DNA of 64,000 nucleotides from DASSFZ01 sp035283185 (GCA_035283185.1 DATEUJ010000068.1:62001-126000); one strand, 5' to 3'. Shown: positions 1 through 7,770, numbered from the stretch's first letter. Numbers and translations: made by a program. Notes: generated by a model from the letters alone, not told the origin.

Positions 1-560
1 GTCTGGAAGCCGACGACGGTCTTCCAGCCGCGCCGCTCGAACATGCGTTTTGTCTCCGCCGGTGTGTGGCGGAACTCGACGAACTCACGGTTGCTCGGAA
101 GTTGCAGCGGCGCGATCGGTCCGCCGAGATAGATGTCGCCCTGCGCATACACACGCGCGACGCCAGGGTGCTTCTCGTCCTCGGTGCGGAAGACCTCGTG
201 TGCCTCGCGCCGCTTGTCGTACTCGAACTTCTCCTGAACGATCATCGTCGCCAGGATGCGGCCGCCCGGCTCGGCGAGCGCGATTTCTTCGCCGTCGCGG
301 ATCGCGCCGACCTGCTCGCGCGCGACGGGCAGCGTGATCGGGATGCTCCACACGCTGCCGTCTGCCAGGCGAATCTCGCCGACGACGCGCTCGTAGTCGG
401 CGCGGATCAGGAAGCCGGTCAGCGGCGCGAGCGCGCCGACGCTCAGCAGCTCGACGTCGCTGATGGAGACGTGTGAGAGTTCGAGGGACGTGAGATGCTT
501 CGCTCGCTGCAGGCGCTCGTCGAGCTCCTGCCCGACGGGGAATTCGGGGATCGGTGACAT
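1..560 (-). CDS. sat: Sulfate adenylyltransferase (ATP sulfurylase), partial, N-terminal part
   Basis: The minus-strand frame from the ATG at 558-560 stays open to the window edge, giving the first 186 or so residues. Visible family features are a PUA-like N-terminal domain with the stretch APLTGFLIRADYERVV, a segment with GSVWSIPITLPV, then HPGVARVYAQGDIYLGGPI, and at the very edge KTVVGFQT, which begins the conserved nucleotide-binding loop. The enzyme makes adenylyl sulfate (APS) from ATP and sulfate, the first step of sulfate assimilation or the reversible step in dissimilatory sulfur metabolism. The C-terminal half, including the HxxH-type catalytic loop, lies outside the window. The gene is divergent from the STAND gene at 703. 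A GAAAGG element lies about 15 nt before the start. Confidence 0.9.
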   Translation of the reverse strand, partial: MSPIPEFPVGQELDERLQRAKHLTSLELSHVSISDVELLSVGALAPLTGFLIRADYERVVGEIRLADGSVWSIPITLPVAREQVGAIRDGEEIALAEPGGRILATMIVQEKFEYDKRREAHEVFRTEDEKHPGVARVYAQGDIYLGGPIAPLQLPSNREFVEFRHTPAETKRMFERRGWKTVVGFQ

Positions 561-689
561 GGCTGTGTAGCTGAGCCTTTCTACAATCTGGTCTCGAAGC
601 ATGGCTGTATATTACGGTCAAACCGCCCCATTGTACCAGCGGTGATCGGGCGAGTCAAAGGGAGAATGGTAAGAGGGTGAAAACTGGCC

Positions 690-695
690 TATAAT
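690..695 (+). promoter_or_regulatory. -10 box (TATAAT) 7 nt before the STAND gene start
   Basis: A perfect TATAAT ends only 7 nt before the ATG at 703. With normal spacing, transcription would begin at or next to the ATG, so the mRNA is probably leaderless; no Shine-Dalgarno sequence is visible. No convincing -35 hexamer was found. Confidence 0.55.
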
Positions 696-702
696 TTGCG
701 TC

Positions 703-1905
703 ATGGCCGACTACGCGCCGTTCCTGCTTTCGCTCGCCGCCCTGCTGCTGAACTGGCAGGCGGAGAAGACGCTGGGCGAGAAAGCCGCCGAGAAGATCGG
801 CGACATTCTGGCCGAGTACGCGGGCGAGAAGACGCTCGACAGACTCGTCAGCTTTCTCCGCAAGACCGGAGACGCGGACAAGATCCGGGACGCCTTCCAT
901 GCCGCCGACGCCTGCTTCAAGCAGGAATGCGGCGACGACACGCTTCGGCAGATGATTATCTCCAAGCCGTTCGCCGCGCTCCCCTCGCTCGAAAAACTGG
1001 CCGCCAGCCTGCCGAAGACACTCGACGATGACGGATTGCTGGCCGCGCTGCGCCGCCGATTCGAGGACGACTGGTCGGGGAAACTGGCGCCCGAGCAGCT
1101 CGACCACGCCGCTGTCACCTATCGCCTGTGCCTTGAGCGTTCGCTCGCCGCGACTTACGGCGCGCTGCTTCCCATGCTATTCACTAAAGTCGAGAGGATC
1201 GAAGCCGCGACCGGGCGTATCGAAGTGACCACTGGCGAACTGCTCACCGGGCAGCGGGAGATCAAATCGCTCCTCGTCGACGTCACAAAACTTGCGCAGC
1301 TTGGCCCACGCGAGTGGCTGCGACCGTCGCCGCCGCGCCCCAGCCGTCCCATGATCGGCCGGCAAGGCGAGTCCGCCGCCGTGCGTAAACTGTTGAACCC
1401 CGGATCGAAAGCTGCCATCACGGCCACGGTGCACGGCACGCCAGGCGTCGGCAAGACGCTGCTCGCCGAGCATCTCGCCTTCGAACTCGACGACCAATTC
1501 CCCGGCGGCGTGCTGCTCGAGCGGCTCGGCACGGGCTTCCGCGACTCGGCGCTTGCCATCCCGCGCCTGAAAGAATGGGCCAGGTACGCGTACGGTGGTC
1601 GGGCGCTCGAAGAAGGCCTCGCCTTCACACCCGATGCCGTGCGCGCGCTGCTCGCCGGGCACGGCGCGCTGCTCGTGGTTCTGGACGACATTTGGGACAT
1701 AAAAGCCATCCGGCCGTGCCTCGACGCGCTGCCGCCGGAAGCCTGCCTGCTCATCACGACGCGCAGCGAGCGGCTGGCGAAAGAGCTGCGCGGCGAAGTG
1801 TACTCGCTCGACATGCTGTCTGACGCAGACGCGCTGGCATTGCTGCGAGCGCGCGTCCGCGCCTCGACCGACGGCGACCGGCCGCTGCTCCAGCGACTGG
1901 CGTAG
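703..1905 (+). CDS. NB-ARC STAND NTPase, N-terminal part, ended by in-frame TAG
   Basis: This 400-residue frame has a helical N-terminal region (about 1-200), then an NB-ARC nucleotide-binding domain: Walker A GTPGVGKT at 245-252, Walker B LLVVLDD at about 323-329 and the sensor-like LLITTRS at about 349-355. It stops at TAG (1903-1905) inside the NB-ARC helical subdomain. The same frame continues without a break as ALGNHAQALDIAGG and on into the TPR part at 1987-4071, so the two pieces were one protein of about 1,120 residues. STAND NTPases act as nucleotide-driven switches in signalling or antiphage defence, with a C-terminal sensor domain. Whether this product is functional depends on suppression of the TAG or on its being a sequence error. 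No effector enzyme domain was recognised at the N-terminus. Confidence 0.8.
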   Translation: MADYAPFLLSLAALLLNWQAEKTLGEKAAEKIGDILAEYAGEKTLDRLVSFLRKTGDADKIRDAFHAADACFKQECGDDTLRQMIISKPFAALPSLEKLAASLPKTLDDDGLLAALRRRFEDDWSGKLAPEQLDHAAVTYRLCLERSLAATYGALLPMLFTKVERIEAATGRIEVTTGELLTGQREIKSLLVDVTKLAQLGPREWLRPSPPRPSRPMIGRQGESAAVRKLLNPGSKAAITATVHGTPGVGKTLLAEHLAFELDDQFPGGVLLERLGTGFRDSALAIPRLKEWARYAYGGRALEEGLAFTPDAVRALLAGHGALLVVLDDIWDIKAIRPCLDALPPEACLLITTRSERLAKELRGEVYSLDMLSDADALALLRARVRASTDGDRPLLQRLA

Positions 1906-1986
1906 GCGCTGGGCAATCACGCGCAGGCGCTCGACATCGCCGGCGGCAGCCTCGACCGGCTGAGCCGCTCGCAGTGGGCGGCGGCC

Positions 1987-4071
1987 GTGGCCGAGATGGA
2001 ACGCCAGGTGCGCGAGGGCAGCGGGTTCGGCGAGCTGCGCCTGCCGGGCGAGGAAGAGACCGAGAGCCGCGTCGAGGCGGCGCTGTACGTCTCGTACGCC
2101 GATCTGAACGAAGCGGCCCAGGCGCGCTTCTGCACGCTCGGCGCGTTCGCCCCGGACGCCGGTTTTCGCGCCGAAGCCGCGGCCGGTGTGTGGGATTGCC
2201 CCGTCGACGAAGCGCACGGACAGTTGACGATTTTCTTCGAGCGCGGATTGCTCAAGCGGCTGGAGGACGAGCGCTGGCAGCAGCACAGCCTGCTGCGCGC
2301 CTACGCGCTCGCCTTGCTGCGCCGGGTCGGGGAGGAGGACGGAGGGCGAGAGCGCCACGCCGCCGTCTATCTGGCGCTGATGCGCGACGCGGACGATCGG
2401 CAGCAGTATTACATCATGCTGCCGGACTACCCCCAGTTGCGCCACGCGTTCGAATGGGCGACCGAGCATAACCTGAGCCTGGCTCAGGCACTGGCCAGCA
2501 ACACGGCGAATCTGCAGGCGGCGTTCAGTCTCGTCAAGGACAACTACGCGTGGGCGAACCGCCTGGTGGCGTCCGCGCGAAAGTCTGATGACGGACAGGC
2601 CATGGGCGCGGCGCTGGGTACGCTGGGCAACGCACTCTCCCGCATCGCCACGCTGCCCGGCGAAGACCGCCGCACCCGTCTACTCGAGGCGCTCGCCGCC
2701 TACGACGACGCGCTGCGCTATCTCACCCCGCAGGCCGCGCCGCTCGCTTATGCCACGACGCAGAACAACCGCGCGATTCTGCTCCGCGCCATCGCCACGC
2801 TGCCCGGCGAGGACCGCCGCGCCCGCCTGCTCGAGGCGCTCGCCGCCTACGACGACGCGTTGCGCTTTCGCACCCCGCAGGCCGCGCCGCTCGACTATGC
2901 CATGACGCAGAACAACCGCGCCAACCTGCTCCAAGGCATCGCCACGCTGCCCAGCGAGGACCGCCGCACCCGTCTACTCGAGGCGCTCGCCGCTTACGAC
3001 GACGCGCTGTGCTTTCGCACCCCGCAGGCCGCGCCGTTCGACTATGCCACGACGCAGAACAACCGCGCCGCCCTGCTCGCCGACATCGCCATGCTGCCCG
3101 GCGAGGACCGCCGCACCCGCCTGCTCGAGGCGCTGGCCGCCTACGACGACGCACTGCGCTATCACACCCCGCAGGCCGCGCCGCTTGCCTATGCCATGAC
3201 GCAAAACAACCGCGCCAACCTGCTTAGCGACATCGCCACGCTGCCCGACGAGGACCGCCGCGCCCGCCTGCTCCAGGCACTCGCCGCCTACGACGACACG
3301 CTGCGCTTCTACACCCCGCAGGCCGCGCCGCTCGACTATGCCACGACGCAGAACAACCGCGCCAATCTGCTCGGCGCCATCGCCACGCTGCCGGGCGAAG
3401 ACCGTCGCGCCCGCCTGCTGGAGGCGCTGCGCTGCGCCTACACGGCCCGGTCGCTATTCGAGCAGATCGGCCACGCGCCGTATGCCCAGATTGCGGCCAA
3501 CACCTTACGTAGTATCAGTGAAGAGGCGGGCGAATTGTTCGCCGAATTGTGGGCCGAGTTGAAGGTGGGCGATCCACCGGAGTGGCTGGTGGCGCAACTG
3601 TGGTGGGCCGGTCTCCCGCAACATCTGCGCGATGCCCTCTCCGTCTTTACGCAGGCACGCCAACGCGCAGAGGAAGAGGAGAGTTCCGCCGAAGCGTGGC
3701 AGGCTGCCGCCGCAGCGGGAACCCGGCTGGTCGAGCATCCCGATGCCTCGCAACTTCCCTTCGCGCTCGACGACTTGCGAGCCGAGGTCGCGCAGTGCTG
3801 GAACCAGTTGGGGACTATCCTGAGCGACGAGCAGAAGAAACCGGAAGAGGCGTTAGCGGCGTTCGAGGAAGCCGTGCGCCTACGTCCCGACTTCGCGATG
3901 TACTGGCGCAATCACGCCAGCACAAACATCGACCTGGGCAACCTCGATGCGGCTGCAGCCAGCCTGGCGCACGCCGGGGAACTGGAGCCGGATCATCCCC
4001 GGCTGGCGGAGCTGCACAAGGAACTTGAGGAGGTGCGGAGGAAACACACCGGCGAATCCAGCCCGGTTTAG
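1987..4071 (+). CDS. NB-ARC helical/winged-helix remainder plus TPR repeats (C-terminal part of STAND protein)
   Basis: This is in the same frame as the gene at 703, separated only by the TAG at 1903-1905; the ATG at 1987 is simply the first Met after it, and no good ribosome site was seen. The N-terminal part matches the region after NB-ARC (RVEAALYVSYADLNEAAQ, then a short winged-helix-like segment). Next come five full 49-residue repeats of the type IATLPGEDRRARLLEALAAY, a degenerate sixth, and a C-terminal TPR pair (about EALAAFEEAVRLRPDFAMYW). TPR arrays in STAND proteins usually sense a ligand or protein. The most likely status is a disrupted gene whose distal part may no longer be translated. 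Confidence 0.7.
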   Translation: MAEMERQVREGSGFGELRLPGEEETESRVEAALYVSYADLNEAAQARFCTLGAFAPDAGFRAEAAAGVWDCPVDEAHGQLTIFFERGLLKRLEDERWQQHSLLRAYALALLRRVGEEDGGRERHAAVYLALMRDADDRQQYYIMLPDYPQLRHAFEWATEHNLSLAQALASNTANLQAAFSLVKDNYAWANRLVASARKSDDGQAMGAALGTLGNALSRIATLPGEDRRTRLLEALAAYDDALRYLTPQAAPLAYATTQNNRAILLRAIATLPGEDRRARLLEALAAYDDALRFRTPQAAPLDYAMTQNNRANLLQGIATLPSEDRRTRLLEALAAYDDALCFRTPQAAPFDYATTQNNRAALLADIAMLPGEDRRTRLLEALAAYDDALRYHTPQAAPLAYAMTQNNRANLLSDIATLPDEDRRARLLQALAAYDDTLRFYTPQAAPLDYATTQNNRANLLGAIATLPGEDRRARLLEALRCAYTARSLFEQIGHAPYAQIAANTLRSISEEAGELFAELWAELKVGDPPEWLVAQLWWAGLPQHLRDALSVFTQARQRAEEEESSAEAWQAAAAAGTRLVEHPDASQLPFALDDLRAEVAQCWNQLGTILSDEQKKPEEALAAFEEAVRLRPDFAMYWRNHASTNIDLGNLDAAAASLAHAGELEPDHPRLAELHKELEEVRRKHTGESSPV
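2644..3430 (+). repeat. 147-bp in-frame tandem repeat, five full copies plus a partial sixth
   Basis: Units start at 2644, 2791, 2938, 3085, 3232 and 3379, exactly 147 bp (49 codons) apart. They are near-identical in both DNA and protein, each encoding a TPR-like helical unit with the QNNRANLL motif. The uniformity suggests recent unequal recombination or gene conversion. Confidence 0.95.
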
Positions 4072-4102
4072 ACTTCCGAAGTCTTTGAGACTTCGGAAGT
4101 CT
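4070..4102. terminator. Perfect 15-bp inverted repeat after the STAND gene
   Basis: AGACTTCCGAAGTCT (4070-4084) and its exact reverse complement (4088-4102) are separated by 3 nt, overlapping the TAG stop of the TPR gene. Each arm is also self-palindromic. The same 15-mer occurs alone at 13033 and 24142, so this is a dispersed repeat that may double as a terminator between convergent genes. Confidence 0.6.
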
Positions 4103-4111
4103 GGCTCAAAC

Positions 4112-4453
4112 TCAATCGTGTACACGGGCGTCTATCTCGCGCTTCACTGCATCCCACGCGACGCTTCCAGCTTCTTCCAGGGCCGCCTGTGAATCTGTGA
4201 TGTCGGCTGCATCTTCTTTGGCTTTCTGACCAACGGCTGCCTTAACGTGCTCACGCACCGATTCGAAATCCTGCGGCCCCTCGGCCGGCACACTGCCGCG
4301 CAGATCCAGCAATGTTTCTTTTATTGGTCTCAACACGATCTCATCCGCGCGCTGAAAAAGCGCCAGGCTGTCGCCAGGGCCTAGGCCGAGTGCGTCGATC
4401 ATCTTATCGGGAAGTGTAATCTGCCCCCCGGGACCGATTCTGACCAGGGACAT
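4112..4453 (-). CDS. AbrB/MazE-type SpoVT-like DNA-binding protein
   Basis: This 113-residue protein has an N-terminal swapped-hairpin AbrB domain (VRIGPGGQITLPDKMIDALG, then GDSLALFQR) and a charged helical C-terminal extension of about 60 residues. Such proteins are usually antitoxins or autorepressors. The start at 4453 is chosen because AGGAG lies 8 nt upstream and the homology begins there. The frame is open further upstream, where it encodes a hicA remnant. No PIN- or MazF-type partner toxin follows. It may have replaced the 3' part of hicA and so now sits behind hicB. Function as an antitoxin is an inference from the fold. Confidence 0.75.
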   Translation of the reverse strand: MSLVRIGPGGQITLPDKMIDALGLGPGDSLALFQRADEIVLRPIKETLLDLRGSVPAEGPQDFESVREHVKAAVGQKAKEDAADITDSQAALEEAGSVAWDAVKREIDARVHD

Positions 4454-4558
4454 TGGAAATCTCCTGACGTGACTGCCGCGCTGCCGAACCTGCGTGAAGC
4501 CTAAGCGCTCCAGCGCGTGAATGGCTTGCTGTCCAGAAACGCGGCGCAGTCTAGGCAT
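4454..4558 (-). pseudogene. hicA toxin remnant (N-terminal 35 codons)
   Basis: From the ATG at 4558 the frame reads MPRLRRVSGQQAIHALERLG and then RQRGSHV, the hallmark start of HicA mRNA interferases, including the GSH segment with the catalytic His. After GSHV the HicA homology ends abruptly and the frame runs into the AbrB gene. The strand order RNA-binding core is missing, so no active toxin is expected. Its ATG overlaps the end of the preceding hicB, as in intact hicBA operons. Confidence 0.75.
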
Positions 4559-4769
4559 ACGTCGCCTCAAAGGTGGTCAACACCGGCGGTGAAACACTGT
4601 GCATCTCAGACAGCGGGAACTCTTCCAGGTAGAGTTCGGTCGCCTCTTTCAAATTGGCGACGGCTTCTTCAACAGTGTATCCCTGGCTGACCGTTCCGAC
4701 TTCGAGACACTCGGCGACGTACAGATCGTCCTCTTTGTGAAGAACTGCAGTGAAGGTACGCATTTTCAT
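4551..4769 (-). CDS. hicB: HicB-family antitoxin
   Basis: A 72-residue HicB-type protein: TFTAVLHKEDDLYVAECLEV followed by the TVEEAVANLKEATELYLEEF helix, the typical partial RNase H-like fold. No separate DNA-binding domain is present. The start at 4769 is preferred over the in-frame GTG at 4775 because GGAGG lies 7 nt before it; a TATAAT (minus strand, about 4788-4793) lies just upstream. Its toxin partner downstream is only a fragment, so this antitoxin is an orphan. It may still repress its own promoter or neutralise HicA toxins from the other two loci in the window. Confidence 0.85.
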   Translation of the reverse strand: MKMRTFTAVLHKEDDLYVAECLEVGTVSQGYTVEEAVANLKEATELYLEEFPLSEMHSVSPPVLTTFEATYA

Positions 4770-4807
4770 AGCCACACCTCCCGGCGGGATTATACCCGCC
4801 AGTCAAC

Positions 4808-5042
4808 CTAACCGGCAACCAGCAGCCACCTTGGCTCCGACTCGCACCGGTTAGGGTTAGGCAGATCCGACTGAAGCCCAGAATCCAGACGCCCCAACTG
4901 CTCCGCTAGCACCTGCGGCTCCGTCACCGGCATCATGCACGCAAAGTGCTGGCATACCGAGACAGTCGACTTACCGTCGATCTACTCGCGATGCTCTAAC
5001 AGCGGGATCGGAGACTCTTCGCCCTGTCGCTTGCGCGCCGGC
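4808..5042 (-). pseudogene. Decayed copy of the 3' end of the DUF255 thioredoxin-domain gene
   Basis: Read on the minus strand this encodes SPIPLLEHRE, then a TAG where the intact gene has Gln, then IDGKSTVSVCQHFAC and MPVTEPQVLAEQL. The intact gene at 5584-7623 ends with SPIPLLDYREQIDGK, TVSVCQHFACQMPVTEP and LEEQL. The DNA is clearly related along roughly 4890-5040; the rest down to the stop at 4808-4810 is unrelated tail. It is a partial duplication, now separated from the parent by the hicAB pair at 5065-5522. Confidence 0.85.
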
Positions 5043-5064
5043 CTGTCTCGATGAATCGCAGAGC

Positions 5065-5277
5065 CTATTTGACCGACCCGAAATCCTCGCGCGCAATGCC
5101 AAGTTCGCGAATAACAGCACGCACAGTTCCGGGTGCAAGGTCTTTGCTGCCCCAGTCAGGAACCACGGTGACTTTGTCGTTGGCGGGGTTGTACCACTTG
5201 CGATGGGAGCCTCTGCCGCCGATGAGTTCCTCGCATCCTAACTCGCGCAGGCGTTTGGACAGCTCACGATACTTCAT
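5065..5277 (-). CDS. hicA: HicA-family mRNA interferase toxin
   Basis: A 70-residue HicA (YcfA-like, dsRBD-fold) protein: N-terminal helix KYRELSKRLRELGCEE, then GGRGSHRKWYNP with the catalytic His, and a C-terminal helix TVRAVIRELGIAREDF. HicA cleaves mRNA and tmRNA independently of the ribosome and is blocked by HicB. The start overlaps the hicB stop by 4 nt (ATGA), so translation is coupled. Length and motifs are complete, so it should be active. The pair lies between the DUF255 gene and a decayed copy of that gene's end. Confidence 0.92.
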   Translation of the reverse strand: MKYRELSKRLRELGCEELIGGRGSHRKWYNPANDKVTVVPDWGSKDLAPGTVRAVIRELGIAREDFGSVK

Positions 5278-5522
5278 GCGGCAGTAACCAGCATTTCAAT
5301 CGTCTGCTCGTGGTCGGAAGCCAAAGGCCGAAGCGCAGGTGGAGGTGTTTTGCCCAATTCGGTCCAGGCCTCAAGCAGGGCACTTAGAGCGTCTTGCACA
5401 TTCGCCTGAATTTCTGCGGCTGTTTGGCCTTCGGTCACCAGGCCGGGCACATCTGGGCTGGTAACGGTGAAAACGCCGTTGGGATTCGGTTCCAGCGTTA
5501 GCCGGATTCGATAGTTCGTCAT
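5274..5522 (-). CDS. hicB: HicB-family antitoxin
   Basis: An 82-residue HicB-like antitoxin: YRIRLTLEPNPNGVFTVTSP then DVPGLVTEGQTAAEIQANV and a C-terminal helix. ATG at 5522 is preferred over the TTG at 5534 because GAGGTG lies just before it. On the minus strand a TATAAT is seen about 20 nt upstream (near 5548). The order hicB-hicA with a 4-nt overlap is common in the family. HicB-type proteins neutralise HicA and often autoregulate; there is no obvious added HTH or RHH domain here. Confidence 0.9.
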   Translation of the reverse strand: MTNYRIRLTLEPNPNGVFTVTSPDVPGLVTEGQTAAEIQANVQDALSALLEAWTELGKTPPPALRPLASDHEQTIEMLVTAA

Positions 5523-5583
5523 GCCGCACCTCAATTCACACTGATTATAGCCCGAACACTTGTTCCGGCAAGAGACAACCAGG

Positions 5584-7623
5584 CTATCTCAACTGTTCCT
5601 CAAGCGCCGCCGGCTCGGTCACGGGCATCTGGCACGCGAAATGCTGGCACACCGATACCGTCGCCTTGCCGTCGATCTGTTCACGGTAATCCAGGAGTGG
5701 AATCGGTGACGCTTCGCCCGGCCGCTTAAGCGCGACGACCTGATGTGGACGAAAGCCGCCGAAGATGACATCGAGCATCGCCCTGGTGTCCGCCGATTCG
5801 GGGGCGCCCACGACCGCGATCTCCTTCGGACTGCCAATCCCGAATTCATACGCAACGAGCCACTGCCCGAAGGCGGTCGGATATTGCTGCAGCGCGCCTT
5901 GCAGGCCGGCCAGCATCCTCTCCGCAATTTCGGTGTATCGCGCCTCGCCGGTGTACGCGCCTAGCTTGAGCAGCACGGTTGCCGCCATCGCGTTGCCGGA
6001 CGGCACGGCGTTATCCTGCAGGTCGCGCGGGCGGATGACGAGCGCCTCGTGGTCGTCGCTCGTGTCGTAGAACGCGCCGTCGGGCGCGGCGAAATGCACG
6101 ATCATCGTCTCGGCCAGCTCGCGCGCCGCGCCGAACCAGCGTGAATCGAAGGTTGTCTGGTACAATTCGAGCAGGCCCTCGATCAGGTGCGTGTAGTCTT
6201 CCAGGTAGCCGTTGAGCTTCGCGCCGCTGCCATCCTTCCACGTCCGCAGCAAGCGGCCCTCCGGCGTGCGCATCTCGCGCAAAATGAACTCCGCGTTGCG
6301 AACTGCAATCTGCCGGTAGTCGTCGCGCTTCATCGCGCGCGCCGCTTCGGCGAAGGCGGCGAGCATCAAGCCGTTCCACGCCGTCAGCACCTTCTCGTCG
6401 CGGCCTGGCTTAACGCGCCTCTGGCGTGCAGCGAAGAGCTTGCATTTCGAATCAGCCAGGATGGCGTGCAGTCGATCGACTTCGAGGCCGTGCGCGCGTG
6501 CCACTTCTTCGGGATCGCGCCCGACATGCAGGATGTTTTGACCCTCGAAGTTGCCGTCTCTCTTCACGCCGTACACGTCGTTGAACAAGATTGCCTCGTC
6601 GCTGAGCAAATCGCGGATCTCGTCGATCGACCAGACGAAGAACTTGCCTTCCTCGCCTTCGGAGTCGGCGTCCTGCGTGCTGTAGAACCCGCCGTCCGGG
6701 TGCGTCATCTCGCGCGCGACGTAGTCGAGCGTCTCGACGGCGATGCGCCTGTAAAAGTCCGTCCCGGTCAATTGCCAGGCGTGCAGGTAAACGCGCGCGA
6801 GCTGGCTGTTGTCGTACAGCATCTTCTCGAAGTGCGGCACGAGCCAGAAGGCGTCGGTGGAATAGCGATGAAACCCGCCGCCGAGCTGGTCGTAGATGCC
6901 GCCGCGCCCCATGGCCGTCAGCACGTGGCCCACAATGCGCAGCGAGTATTCGTCGCGTTTGCGCGCATGATGGCGTAACAGGAACTCGATCGTCATCGGC
7001 TGCGGAAACTTGGGCGCCCGGCCCCATCCGCCGTTCGCCCAATCGAACGACGCGCCGATGTTCTGCACCGTGACGTCGAGCACGTCGGCGCTCAGCGTGC
7101 CGCCGGCCTGGCCGGGTAGACCGCTCTCCTGCTTCAAGTGCTCGAGGACGCTCTCGGTCGTGCTTTGGAGCTGGTCGGGCTGGTGCTTCCATACGTCGGC
7201 GAGCGCGGCCAATACCTGCGCGAACGAGGGCAGGCCGTGGCGGGGCGTGCTCGGGAAATACGTGCCGCCGTAGAACGGGACGCCGTCGGGCGTGAGCCAC
7301 ACGCTCATCGGCCAGCCGCCGCCGCCGGTCATCGCGACGACGGTCTGCATGTAAATCGTGTCGAGGTCGGGCCGTTCCTCGCGATCGACCTTGACGTTGA
7401 CGAAGTTCTCGTTCATGATCGCCGCCGTCGCCGGATCCTCGAACGACTCGTGCTCCATGACGTGACACCAATGGCACGCGGCATAGCCGATGCTCAGGAA
7501 GATCGGCTTGTTCTCATCCTTCGCCTTCCTGAGCGCCTCTTCGCCCCACGGATACCAATCGACCGGGTTATCCGCGTGCTGTAACAGATAAGGGCTGGTT
7601 TCATTCGCGAGTCGGTTGGGCAT
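5584..7623 (-). CDS. DUF255 thioredoxin-domain protein (YyaL/SPATA20 family)
   Basis: This 679-residue protein has the usual length of the YyaL family. An N-terminal thioredoxin-like domain opens with MPNRLANETSPYLLQHADNP and carries CHWC (Cys50, Cys53); a GGGGWPMSVWLTPDG segment follows. The rest is an (alpha/alpha)6-barrel resembling glycan-processing enzymes (DEKVLTAWNGLMLAAF). The biochemical role of the family is not settled; a redox or sugar-epimerase-like activity has been suggested from folds. A TATAAT lies about 30 nt upstream on the minus strand. A partial degenerate copy of its 3' end is found at 4808-5042. Confidence 0.92.
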   Translation of the reverse strand: MPNRLANETSPYLLQHADNPVDWYPWGEEALRKAKDENKPIFLSIGYAACHWCHVMEHESFEDPATAAIMNENFVNVKVDREERPDLDTIYMQTVVAMTGGGGWPMSVWLTPDGVPFYGGTYFPSTPRHGLPSFAQVLAALADVWKHQPDQLQSTTESVLEHLKQESGLPGQAGGTLSADVLDVTVQNIGASFDWANGGWGRAPKFPQPMTIEFLLRHHARKRDEYSLRIVGHVLTAMGRGGIYDQLGGGFHRYSTDAFWLVPHFEKMLYDNSQLARVYLHAWQLTGTDFYRRIAVETLDYVAREMTHPDGGFYSTQDADSEGEEGKFFVWSIDEIRDLLSDEAILFNDVYGVKRDGNFEGQNILHVGRDPEEVARAHGLEVDRLHAILADSKCKLFAARQRRVKPGRDEKVLTAWNGLMLAAFAEAARAMKRDDYRQIAVRNAEFILREMRTPEGRLLRTWKDGSGAKLNGYLEDYTHLIEGLLELYQTTFDSRWFGAARELAETMIVHFAAPDGAFYDTSDDHEALVIRPRDLQDNAVPSGNAMAATVLLKLGAYTGEARYTEIAERMLAGLQGALQQYPTAFGQWLVAYEFGIGSPKEIAVVGAPESADTRAMLDVIFGGFRPHQVVALKRPGEASPIPLLDYREQIDGKATVSVCQHFACQMPVTEPAALEEQLR

Positions 7624-7770
7624 GTGTCTTGAATCCTCGATGATTGAACGAATTATATCGTAATTTGAGAATCGGCTATGCGAAGAATAGCCCTCGGAAA
7701 AGTTCGCTGGACGTATCTTTCGCGGGAGGATATATTCCTCTTTAGCCCGCTACGACAGGAGAAGACGCAC

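Noticed and set aside
1903..1905. TAG read as pyrrolysine
   Set aside because: No PYLIS-like structure was recognised, the residue lies in a conserved NB-ARC helix where Gln, Glu or Arg is usual, and no pyl genes are in the window. A point mutation or sequence error is simpler.
2644..3430. Regular repeat considered as a CRISPR array
   Set aside because: Units are 147 bp, contiguous, in frame and protein-coding (TPR-like); there are no spacers. No CRISPR array or cas gene was seen anywhere in the window.
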